Source: an uncultured Oribacterium sp.
Lineage (GTDB): Bacteria; Bacillota; Clostridia; Lachnospirales; Lachnospiraceae
Length of the DNA stretch: 21,037 nt
NCBI GenBank assembly: GCA_934279105.1
Contig: CAKQWR010000010.1
Location: 1 to 21,037, forward strand
Direction: 5' to 3'
Each line of letters begins with the position of its first letter. The stretch's first letter is position 1. The translations under genes and the position numbers were made by a program. Positions 6,934 to 13,495 of this stretch are shown here, in pieces. The notes below the pieces were generated by a model, which was not told where the DNA came from, did not search any database, and was given only the letters and a program-made list of their open reading frames with translations.

Positions 6934-8256
6934 TTACTTTACCTTGATCATCCTACCGGAATTTGCATCAAGTCGAATCATGATGCGGTTATCGGCTTCG
7001 ATCGGAATCGTTTCTTCCGTCTGCAGGTCGAAGGCAAGCTCCGCCTTCATCGGCAGGGTAACATAAAATACTGCCGGCTCCTCATCGTTATTGAGCGCCG
7101 TCACAACACAGCTGTTGTGATCCATACGGGCGTATGCCCACTGCCGATTCTGCAGGTAGAGCTCCTTATACTGACCCATGTGGAGTTCGGAATTCTTTCC
7201 ATGAATCTCGGCCAGCTTTGCAACATACGATGTAAAGTCGTTCGGCTTCATCTCATCGAGATCGATGGACGGGCGAAGTGGTGAATCATCCGGTCCCTGC
7301 TTCACGCCCTCGAGTCCGAACTCGCCGCCATAATAAATCGATGGCTTACCCGGCAGTGTAAACATGGCCATATAGCATGGGCGAAGGTTATTCTTATTCT
7401 CCAGCTTCGATGCGATACGGTCGACATCATGATTCTCGAGGAAGAGATACAGATCCCGACCGATCGTCAGATTCCGGTTCACATTATGTGCGATTTCGAA
7501 GAAGTTATGGCTGTTGAATCCACTGTAAATGGACTTATGAAGTTCGTAATTCGTCACCGAATGCAGTGTTTCCGGATTTACCCAGCGGGCATACTCTCCA
7601 TGAATCACCTCGCCCATCAGCCAGAATTCCGGCTTCATCTGATTCGTGAAATAACGGAGTGTATGCTGGAAACCCATATCGAGGACATCCGCGCAGTCGA
7701 GGCGGAGACCATCGATATCGAAGGTATCGATCCAGTACTGCACCACATCGATCAGGTACTTTCGGACGGCTTCACAGTTAAAATTCAGCTCCGGGAGCTC
7801 CCAGGCACCACGCCATGCACTGTAGTGGAAGCGGTCGCCCCATGGAGAGCCGCCATCGAAGCCGACGCCCTTGTACCAGTCCTTATACGGGCTGTCCCAG
7901 CAATTCTTCTGGATATCCTGAAATGCGAAGAAGCCGCGGCCGGTGTGGTTGAATACTGCATCGACGACGACACGGATACCATAGTTGTGCGCAGTGTCCA
8001 CGAAGTGACGGAAGTCTTCATTGGACCCGAGTCGGCGATCGACGGTTCGATAATCCGTCGTGTCGTAGCCATGACTTCCGGATTCGAAAAGCGGGCCGAT
8101 GTAGATGGCATCGCAGCCGAGTACCTTCAGATACGGGATATACGCATCGAGTTCAGAGAAGCGGTGACGGATTTCTCCACCATCGTTCTGCTTTTCGGCC
8201 CCCACCATGCCGAGGGGATACATATGATAAAAGACAGCACTGTCATACCAGGCCAT
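6934..8256 (-). CDS. GH13 alpha-glucosidase/amylase-type enzyme, cytoplasmic
   Basis: The 440-residue protein is a compact single-barrel GH13 hydrolase. It shows VVVDAVFNHTG (about 96-106), DIDGLRLDCADVLD (nucleophile D187), FWLMGEVIHGEYARW (acid E216) and FLENHDVDRIAS (D277), then a short beta domain at the C-terminus. There is no signal peptide and no N-terminal CBM, so it acts inside the cell, most likely on maltodextrins or glycogen fragments. The motif set resembles neopullulanase/cyclomaltodextrinase-like members without their N-domain. The start at 8256 is chosen because GGAGGTGAAT lies 6 nt upstream; the in-frame ATG at 8268 overlaps that site. It follows a structured leader with a terminator-like hairpin, which suggests controlled expression. 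Together with glgB it points to alpha-glucan turnover. Substrate preference cannot be read from the sequence. Confidence 0.93.
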   Translation of the reverse strand: MAWYDSAVFYHMYPLGMVGAEKQNDGGEIRHRFSELDAYIPYLKVLGCDAIYIGPLFESGSHGYDTTDYRTVDRRLGSNEDFRHFVDTAHNYGIRVVVDAVFNHTGRGFFAFQDIQKNCWDSPYKDWYKGVGFDGGSPWGDRFHYSAWRGAWELPELNFNCEAVRKYLIDVVQYWIDTFDIDGLRLDCADVLDMGFQHTLRYFTNQMKPEFWLMGEVIHGEYARWVNPETLHSVTNYELHKSIYSGFNSHNFFEIAHNVNRNLTIGRDLYLFLENHDVDRIASKLENKNNLRPCYMAMFTLPGKPSIYYGGEFGLEGVKQGPDDSPLRPSIDLDEMKPNDFTSYVAKLAEIHGKNSELHMGQYKELYLQNRQWAYARMDHNSCVVTALNNDEEPAVFYVTLPMKAELAFDLQTEETIPIEADNRIMIRLDANSGRMIKVK

Positions 8257-8268
8257 ATTCACCTCCAT

Positions 8269-8295
8269 AAAAAGGCCGGAGCACGAATGTTCCGG
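8269..8295 (-). terminator. Terminator-like hairpin just upstream of the GH13 ribosome binding site
   Basis: On the minus strand CCGGA-ACA-TTCG-TGC-TCCGG forms a stem capped by a TTCG loop with one A-C mismatch, then CCTTTTT. The T-run ends about 12 nt before the ATG. Two more GC-rich hairpins precede it (8316-8337 GCCGG/CCGGC and 8357-8382 CTGCC-GGAG/CTCC-GGCAG). It could be an attenuator or simply a terminator of the upstream aminotransferase transcript. Confidence 0.5.
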
Positions 8296-8436
8296 CGGAT
8301 TACATCACACGTTCTGCCGGCGGCCGATGCCTCCGGCGAGTTTTAAGATTCTTATTCTGCCTGGAGCATCTGTCTCCGGCAGTATGAAGTCGCACGTTCC
8401 GTTGAAGGCCACAAAGCCATCAGCTTACTGCTTTAT

Positions 8437-8467
8437 ATTATAAAACATTATGTGATGCTTATGTGAA
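8437..8467 (-). promoter_or_regulatory. Candidate promoter of the GH13 gene
   Basis: TATAAT (8437-8442) is a perfect -10 on the minus strand. The best upstream match, TTCACA (8462-8467), is 19 nt away, which is a long spacing. The leader to the GH13 ATG would be about 175 nt. Confidence 0.4.
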
Positions 8468-8480
8468 GTTTTTCTAAAAA

Positions 8481-9662
8481 TCAATTCTCATCGGATGCAG
8501 TCGGCTCGAGATGGCTGACGAATGCTTCGATGCGGTCGAGCGCCTTCTTCAGATCTTCGATGGAGTAAGCATAGGAGATACGCATGAATCCCTCGCCACA
8601 GTCACCGAATGCAGTTCCCGGCACGATGGCAACCTTCTCCTCCTGAAGCAGGCGGTTGGCGAACTCCTCCGAGCTCATACCGAAGCGCTTGATGGACGGG
8701 AAAACGTAGAATGCGCCATACGGTTCAAAACAGTCCATGCCCATTTCGCGCAGACGGGTCACGAGGAAACGACGGCGCTGATCATAGGCCTCGCGCATGC
8801 GGGCGATATCCTCATCACCATTCTTCAGCGCCTCGACCGCTGCATACTGCGAGGTCGTCGGTGCACACATGATAGCGAACTGATGCAGCTTTAAAATCTG
8901 CTTCAGAATCGGCTTCGGCGCGCAGCAGTAGCCGAGACGCCAGCCGGTCATCGCATAGGCCTTCGAGAAACCGTTGATATAAACGGTGCGGTCACGCATA
9001 CCTGGGAACTCAATGATGCTGTGCATCTCGCCCTTGTAGGTAAGCTCTGCATAAATCTCATCGGAGAGGACATAGAGGTCATGTTCCTCGATGATCGGGA
9101 CGAGCTTCTCGAGGTCCTCCTTCTCCATGATGGCACCGGTCGGGTTGTTCGGGAACGGCAGCACCAGAAGTTTCGTCTTCGGTGTGATCTTCTCGAGGAG
9201 CTTCTCCGGTGTCAGACGGAACTCGTCCTTCTCTTCGAGCTCGATCGGAACCGGCACACCGCCCGCCATGATGGCACACGGGGTGTAGGAAACGTAGCTC
9301 GGCTGTGGGATGAGGACCTCATCGCCCGGATTCAGCATGCAGCGCATCGCGAGATCGATGGCCTCGGAGCCACCAACGGTCACCATGCACTCACTGAGCG
9401 GGTCATAGTTTACACCGAAGCGGCGGTTTACATAGTTGGAAATCTCAACACGCAGTTCCTTTAAGCCAGCATTGGACGTATAAAAGGTGCGGCCCATCTC
9501 GAGGGAGTGGATACCTTCTTCCCGTACATGCCACGGGGTATCGAAATCCGGTTCGCCGACACCGAGGGATATCGCATCCTGCATCTCCGACACGATGTCG
9601 AAGAACTTACGGATACCACTCGGCTGGATTTCTGTGATTCGATCATTTAAAGGACTTCTCAT
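8481..9662 (-). CDS. Pyridoxal-phosphate aminotransferase, class I/II (PatA/AspC-like)
   Basis: The 393-residue protein is a full-length fold-type I aminotransferase. It has SLGVGEPDFDTP near the N-terminus, TVGGSEAIDLA (cofactor phosphate loop), FPNNPTGAIM (N173), VLSDEIYAEL (D201, Y204) and INGFSKAYAMTGWRLGY with the cofactor Lys at K234. R242 and the C-terminal GFMRISYAYS Arg would hold the substrate carboxylates. Such enzymes move an amino group between an amino acid and a 2-oxo acid; aspartate, aromatic and acetyl-diaminopimelate specificities all occur in this branch. Translation is coupled to the Lrp/AsnC regulator upstream by a 4-nt ATGA overlap, with AAGGTG inside the regulator gene as ribosome binding site. 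This arrangement suggests amino-acid-responsive control. Confidence 0.93.
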   Translation of the reverse strand: MRSPLNDRITEIQPSGIRKFFDIVSEMQDAISLGVGEPDFDTPWHVREEGIHSLEMGRTFYTSNAGLKELRVEISNYVNRRFGVNYDPLSECMVTVGGSEAIDLAMRCMLNPGDEVLIPQPSYVSYTPCAIMAGGVPVPIELEEKDEFRLTPEKLLEKITPKTKLLVLPFPNNPTGAIMEKEDLEKLVPIIEEHDLYVLSDEIYAELTYKGEMHSIIEFPGMRDRTVYINGFSKAYAMTGWRLGYCCAPKPILKQILKLHQFAIMCAPTTSQYAAVEALKNGDEDIARMREAYDQRRRFLVTRLREMGMDCFEPYGAFYVFPSIKRFGMSSEEFANRLLQEEKVAIVPGTAFGDCGEGFMRISYAYSIEDLKKALDRIEAFVSHLEPTASDEN

Positions 9663-10141
9663 AAGGACACCTTCATTCTCTCGTCAACACGCGGCTGCTC
9701 GATGACGGTGCCATGATCCTTGTACTTTCTTAATACGAAGTGCGTCGCCGTGGAAAGCACGGAATCCATCGGAGACAGCTTCTCAGAAACGAAAAGCGCC
9801 ACTTCCTTCATGGTTCTGCCCTTGATCATCACGGTGAAATCGAAGGAACCGGACATAAGATAAACTGCGTCCACCTCATCATACTGATAAATACGATGTG
9901 CGATGGAATCGAAGCCCTGTCCACGCTGCGGAGTTACCTTCACCTCGATCAGTGCATCCACACGCTCATCGGCGGTCTTATCCCAGTTGATGAGGGTATG
10001 GTAGCCGCAGATGATGCCTTCCTGCTCCATACTCGCGATCTCCGCCTTGACTCTCTCTTCGTTCTCACCGAGGATATCCGCGATGTCCTTCGTGGTCAGA
10101 CGTGAATTTTTTTCGATAATTGCAAGAATCTTTTCTCTCAT
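9659..10141 (-). CDS. Lrp/AsnC-family transcriptional regulator
   Basis: The 160-residue protein has an N-terminal helix-turn-helix (about residues 8-45: KNSRLTTKDIADILGENEERVKAEIASME) and the characteristic EGIICGYHTLINW linker. A C-terminal RAM domain (about 65-145) carries IEVKVTPQRGQGFD, VYLMSGSFDFTVMIKG and the TATHFVLRKYKDHG end. Such proteins bind DNA as dimers or octamers and sense amino acids. The ATG has AGGAG 10 nt upstream. The gene starts a two-gene operon with the aminotransferase, whose start codon overlaps its stop, so it likely controls that enzyme and itself. Confidence 0.94.
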   Translation of the reverse strand: MREKILAIIEKNSRLTTKDIADILGENEERVKAEIASMEQEGIICGYHTLINWDKTADERVDALIEVKVTPQRGQGFDSIAHRIYQYDEVDAVYLMSGSFDFTVMIKGRTMKEVALFVSEKLSPMDSVLSTATHFVLRKYKDHGTVIEQPRVDERMKVSL

Positions 10142-10227
10142 GGTTCTATTCTCCTCTTTTCAGATGCCGGTCGTTGTCCCGTTACGTGATATCCGCGCCT
10201 GCGGATGCCAATGCTTCCATCTGGATG

Positions 10228-10255
10228 CTGTGCCGCTGCTTCGTGAAGCGCACAG
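10228..10255 (-). promoter_or_regulatory. Hairpin at the 5' end of the lrp-aminotransferase transcript
   Basis: CTGTGC...GCACAG encloses GCTTC...GAAGC with a 4-nt bulge on one side. It lies within a few nt of the predicted start of transcription from the 10265-10292 promoter. It may be a 5' mRNA structure or a dyad bound by the Lrp-like regulator. Confidence 0.35.
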
Positions 10256-10264
10256 TATATTTAT

Positions 10265-10292
10265 TTTATAACATCTTCGAAAGCCGAAACAA
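10265..10292 (-). promoter_or_regulatory. Candidate promoter of the lrp-aminotransferase operon
   Basis: TTGTTT (10287-10292) and TATAAA (10265-10270) are spaced by 16 nt on the minus strand. The expected leader is about 115 nt. Confidence 0.45.
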
Positions 10293-10342
10293 CTGAATAT
10301 TTGATTTGATTCAGATGTATCCTTTCCTATTTGTTATGTCTG

Positions 10343-11119
10343 TTATAACCTCCGCCCGTTTCCTTCGAAAAAGCGTTCCAGCTCCTCGTAGTCCTCACGG
10401 GTGAGGTAAGCAGGTTCGACACCGTCCATGCGCAGGCGTTTCTTCCCCTTCGTAAACCGGCCGAAAACCGCAGCCTTTACGATTTTCTCCGTCCGACAGT
10501 GGGACGCATCGAAACCGGCACGATCGCCCTGCTCGAAGATGGCATCGGCGGCCTGCTTCGCGATCGTCGTCTGCGCATGAAGGAAATCTTCCACCAGCTG
10601 TGTACCTTTCTCCGCCGCCATCAGCCAGCAGTTTTCCGACCAGAGTCGATACGGAAAGAGGTCAAACAGTTCGCAGATCTCCATCGTGAACTGACTGATC
10701 GGGATACGATCATAACGGAATTCACAGCCCACGCCATCGCCTCGCTTTTTCCCTGTTTCAGGGTCTATGCCTTCGGATGCACAGAAGTCCCAGAGTGCCT
10801 TCAGGACACCGCCCTTCGACACCGACCGGCACTTCGTAACACCGTAGATTTTCTGATAGCCCGGAAGTACGTACTCCAGCGGATCACAAAGGTCCGAAGG
10901 CGACGCCTCCGGGCAGCAGGCTCGAGCATCGGTCCCTTCCTGCCACTGCAGCAGCTGCCGATGAAGGCCTTCCATTTTCTGCAGCTCCTCTGCGAGGTAT
11001 GCGCGCCCGAAGCGCTGTTTTATTTCCGACATTCGCTGATCGAGCAAAACATCGAGCGCATAGGTCCCGACCTCACCGATCATGACCAGATCCTGGTCAG
11101 GGGTAATGTAATGTTTCAT
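10343..11119 (-). CDS. Unrecognised soluble protein, 258 residues
   Basis: I do not recognise a family. The start at ATG 11119 (MKHYITPDQDLVMIGEVGTYAL) is preferred because an in-frame extension to 11203 would translate straight through the terminator hairpin of the upstream gene. The ribosome binding site at 11119 is weak (AATAAGAA). The protein has no membrane segments or signal peptide. It begins with a helical region (LDVLLDQRMSEIKQRFGRAYLAEELQKMEGLHRQLLQW, likely coiled), has several Cys residues in the middle (RACCPEA, LCDP, KCRS, FCAS) and a WSENCWLMAAEKGTQLVEDFLHAQ helix. It ends in a basic and acidic tail (TKGKKRLRMDG, LEERFF-like). Cys spacing does not form an obvious zinc motif. 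No promoter or terminator is clear, although only 50 nt separate it from the preceding terminator. Confidence 0.72.
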   Translation of the reverse strand: MKHYITPDQDLVMIGEVGTYALDVLLDQRMSEIKQRFGRAYLAEELQKMEGLHRQLLQWQEGTDARACCPEASPSDLCDPLEYVLPGYQKIYGVTKCRSVSKGGVLKALWDFCASEGIDPETGKKRGDGVGCEFRYDRIPISQFTMEICELFDLFPYRLWSENCWLMAAEKGTQLVEDFLHAQTTIAKQAADAIFEQGDRAGFDASHCRTEKIVKAAVFGRFTKGKKRLRMDGVEPAYLTREDYEELERFFEGNGRRL

Positions 11120-11160
11120 AGCATTCTTATTATTTGTTTCTATATTAAATACTGTGTGAT

Positions 11161-11196
11161 AAAAGAAAAGAAGAGACAGCCCAATGGGCTGTCTCT
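11161..11196 (-). terminator. Intrinsic terminator of the microprotein gene
   Basis: AGAGACAGCCC and GGGCTGTCTCT form a perfect 11-bp stem with a 3-nt loop, followed on the minus strand by TCTTTTCTTTT. It begins about 18 nt past the microprotein stop codon. It marks the end of a monocistronic unit. Confidence 0.9.
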
Positions 11197-11213
11197 CGAT
11201 CATACTGCATCCA

Positions 11214-11312
11214 TCAAAGAATATATGGAAGAACCATGGTCAGCACCATTGCGGCAACGAGAGCAATGACGATAACCGCGGATACGGTCTTTTTCTGCTT
11301 CGGACTCATCAT
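11214..11312 (-). CDS. Single-span membrane microprotein, 32 residues
   Basis: ATG ATG at 11312 and 11309 opens a 32-codon frame ending in TGA. It begins MMSPKQKKTVSAV, a short basic cytoplasmic tail, and continues as one hydrophobic helix (about residues 12-32, ending TMVLPYIL). An AGGAG site lies 10 nt before the first ATG. The frame is enclosed by a near-consensus promoter (TTGTCA-17-TATTAT) and a strong terminator, which argues strongly that it is a real, separately expressed gene. In size and layout it resembles the DUF4044/Prli42 class of tiny membrane proteins of Firmicutes, but similarity of such short hydrophobic chains is weak evidence. Function is unknown. Confidence 0.75.
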   Translation of the reverse strand: MMSPKQKKTVSAVIVIALVAAMVLTMVLPYIL

Positions 11313-11368
11313 ATCGATCTATCTCCTTAAAATCTGAATTTTCTTCGTTTTTCAATTTGATTCACTAT

Positions 11369-11397
11369 ATAATACACTCTTTCCGGAGCGCTGACAA
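11369..11397 (-). promoter_or_regulatory. Sigma-A promoter of the microprotein gene
   Basis: TTGTCA (11392-11397) and TATTAT (11369-11374) are separated by exactly 17 nt on the minus strand. The start of transcription would lie about 50 nt before the ATG. Confidence 0.7.
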
Positions 11398-11416
11398 GTT
11401 TTTATTATAAGGCCGG

Positions 11417-11436
11417 ATTTCCTGGTATTTCCTGGT
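11417..11436. repeat. Tandem 10-bp direct repeat downstream of kptA
   Basis: ATTTCCTGGT occurs twice head to tail and is followed by a further ATTT. It lies between the end of the extended restriction operon and the microprotein promoter, 33 nt past the kptA stop codon. It may be a protein-binding site or a scar at the edge of the operon. Confidence 0.6.
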
Positions 11437-11468
11437 ATTTTTCTATTTTGCTGTCAACGCAATTCTGT

Positions 11469-12002
11469 CTATAATCTTCGCAAATACTTCACAGGTACCT
11501 GCTTCGTCAACCATACCCCATTGACCGATTGAAAGAAAACATATCCATCTGCCTGCATTGCTCCGGTCGCAACTTCATAAATGACCGATTTTCCGTGCCT
11601 GCTTCCGACCTTCCGCGCCGTACCCGGATCTCCGGATAAATGTACATACAGTCGACTCTTGGGGAGCAATCCCTGTTCTTCAATGGAAGCCGTATACTTT
11701 TCACCGGTTCCATGCCAAAGGATATCCGGCGGTATTCTCTGTTCCAGCTCAACATCTACCGGAATTGAATGGCCCTGGTTGGCACGGATCAGCATCTTAT
11801 CTTCATTAAAGGAGTATCGCTGTTTTTCATCCATACGTACAATCTCCTCCAGCATTTTCCTGTTGAAATCCTGCGTTTTTGAAATTCCATCGATCAGCTC
11901 TTCCACATTCGCCCAGCCATGCTCATCCAGCTGTATTCCTATAGTCTCCGGCTTATGGCGCAGAATCAGTGCAATAAATTTACTGGTATCCTTCAAGCTC
12001 AT
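11469..12002 (-). CDS. kptA: RNA 2'-phosphotransferase (KptA/Tpt1 family)
   Basis: Tpt1/KptA enzymes move an internal RNA 2'-phosphate to NAD+, giving ADP-ribose cyclic phosphate and nicotinamide. The 177-residue protein has both lobes. An N-terminal winged-helix part begins SKFIALILRHKPETIGI (R15, H16) and carries GWANVEELI and KMLIRANQGHS (R73). The C-terminal NAD-binding lobe has ILWHGTGEKY, SRLYVHLSGD (R117) and GVWLTKQVPVKYL. R15, H16, R73 and R117 fit the Arg-His-Arg-Arg set reported for the family, so it should be active. ATG 12002 has AAAGGAG 8 nt upstream; an upstream GTG overlaps that site. The ATG overlaps the peptidase stop (ATGA), so it is translated as the last gene of the hsd operon. 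Bacteria lack the usual substrate made by fungal-type tRNA ligation, so its role here is open. Confidence 0.94.
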   Translation of the reverse strand: MSLKDTSKFIALILRHKPETIGIQLDEHGWANVEELIDGISKTQDFNRKMLEEIVRMDEKQRYSFNEDKMLIRANQGHSIPVDVELEQRIPPDILWHGTGEKYTASIEEQGLLPKSRLYVHLSGDPGTARKVGSRHGKSVIYEVATGAMQADGYVFFQSVNGVWLTKQVPVKYLRRL

Positions 12003-13486
12003 TTCCCGCACTCCTTTCCATATCCACGACCGTACGCATCTGCTCTTTCATGTGATCCCAATCTATCAACTCCAACCTCTTCCAGGAAGTCATTACACTG
12101 ATCAATATCTTGTCCTTGTAAAGCCGTTAAGGCAAATGCATATGCGTCATGCTCCTTATTTCCTTTGATCAGACACATTCCGGCTTTTTGAATGATCTCC
12201 TGAAATTCCATCAATGTCAGCTTAAGCCCAACAGCCATCGCCATATAAGCCGCTAATTTAAACGCATGATCCCTCTTTTGAATTCTTGTGTAATCCATCG
12301 GACCCAACAAGGTCTTATCCTGGAATATCCTTGTATTCCAATGTGCCTGCTGCATATACTCCCACAACACTTCATTTGCCGTTTTTGCATTCGCCGCCTG
12401 TCTCGCATGTGTCCACTGGAACTGTTCAACCCATTGCTGAACCTGATCCATTGCTGCCACATTCTGTGGTGTACTGCGGAACTGTTTCTTCGTTTCATAG
12501 TGCTGATTCCCATGAAACATCACATCATTCTGATATTCATGATCTGAAACAGGTGTCAAAACCTCTGTAAAAAGTAAACAGCCTGATGAATCTGCTGATC
12601 TGGTTCGTACAACAGTTTCAAACACTCGAACCTGGTAGCGAAACAAGCCCGAATCCAGGTATGTACGAAATAATTGGCTTCTTTGGTAAAGAGCAAATGC
12701 CTCTCTCAATGATATGCATGGTGTCGTCTTATGAGAAGTCTGTCGAAGACTTCTGTTTGTCGAAGATCTCTTTCCTGTTTCTATATATACGGCTTCCGCC
12801 GTCGTCAGAAGTCCCAGATCGCGAAGCCTCTTTTGCACCAAATATGTTGTGACTCGAAAAAATTCTGCCAGCCGCGTAATCACCTGCGGGGTAATGTCGG
12901 CAGCTCGCAGCTGTTCTTCCGTATCGGCATTTGCGATTTCACATAATTTACGAAGGAATGCTCTCCTTGGCAAAAGGATCATCGGCACAATCTTTCTGGC
13001 CTGCCACTCCATTCGCTGTTCATCTGTCCAGCCGACTTCTAATTGATCTACTGCATATCTCCGACTGCAGCGAAAAGCGAACTCATCTCCATGACCATGT
13101 TCATTGCGATAGATAAAGTATGCACGATGCTTGTACCAATGAAAAGCCTCATGCGCCAGGAACTGATTACGATATGCATCACTCCAAATCTCTGAATCCA
13201 GCAGGATTGCCGGTCCTTTCAGTTCAAATCCTACATAATCCTTTTCCGTCTCGTCATAAACCTGCACCATCCCCTTGGAAAATGCAATAATGCCTTGCAC
13301 AGAGTCATCCGGCGAAAGACGCTCCGTGTCGATAATATCCAGTGTCATCCTTTTAACGATGATACTCTCAATCGGTACCGGCATCGGATTGGTTATAGCC
13401 TCTGCATAACCATAGTTTTTTAAAAAATTTTCCGCTGTCTTCTCAAAATCTTCGATAAAGGGCATAAACGGATTTTTCTGCAACAT
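11999..13486 (-). CDS. ImmA/IrrE-type zinc metallopeptidase with long C-terminal extension
   Basis: Residues 1-230 match the ImmA/IrrE (PF06114-type) fold: a short N-terminal helix, ILLDSEIWSDAYRNQFLAHEAFHWYKH with the zinc motif HEAFH (112-116), and MEWQARKIVPMILLPRRAF supplying the third ligand (E160). These are followed by FRVTTYLVQKRLRDLGLL. Enzymes of this kind cleave XRE-type repressors (ImmR in ICEBs1, DdrO in Deinococcus). Residues 240-495 are an extension. Its last part (about 385-480: WNTRIF...LLGPMDYTRIQKRDHAFKLAAYMAMAVGLKLTLMEFQEIIQKAG...ALTALQGQDIDQCNDFLEEVG) resembles, to my eye, a degenerate HTH-like helical tail seen on other Firmicutes proteins. GGGGGGCGGG precedes the ATG, 9 nt after hsdR. 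No classical XRE repressor is encoded nearby, so the substrate is unknown. Confidence 0.85.
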   Translation of the reverse strand: MLQKNPFMPFIEDFEKTAENFLKNYGYAEAITNPMPVPIESIIVKRMTLDIIDTERLSPDDSVQGIIAFSKGMVQVYDETEKDYVGFELKGPAILLDSEIWSDAYRNQFLAHEAFHWYKHRAYFIYRNEHGHGDEFAFRCSRRYAVDQLEVGWTDEQRMEWQARKIVPMILLPRRAFLRKLCEIANADTEEQLRAADITPQVITRLAEFFRVTTYLVQKRLRDLGLLTTAEAVYIETGKRSSTNRSLRQTSHKTTPCISLREAFALYQRSQLFRTYLDSGLFRYQVRVFETVVRTRSADSSGCLLFTEVLTPVSDHEYQNDVMFHGNQHYETKKQFRSTPQNVAAMDQVQQWVEQFQWTHARQAANAKTANEVLWEYMQQAHWNTRIFQDKTLLGPMDYTRIQKRDHAFKLAAYMAMAVGLKLTLMEFQEIIQKAGMCLIKGNKEHDAYAFALTALQGQDIDQCNDFLEEVGVDRLGSHERADAYGRGYGKECGK

Positions 13487-13495
13487 CCCGCCCCC

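Noticed and set aside
7429..8346. A 305-codon plus-strand frame
   Set aside because: Antisense to the GH13 gene, whose catalytic motifs fix the true frame and strand.
11120..11203. N-terminal extension of the unrecognised 258-residue protein
   Set aside because: It would be encoded by the terminator hairpin and T-tract of the upstream microprotein gene.
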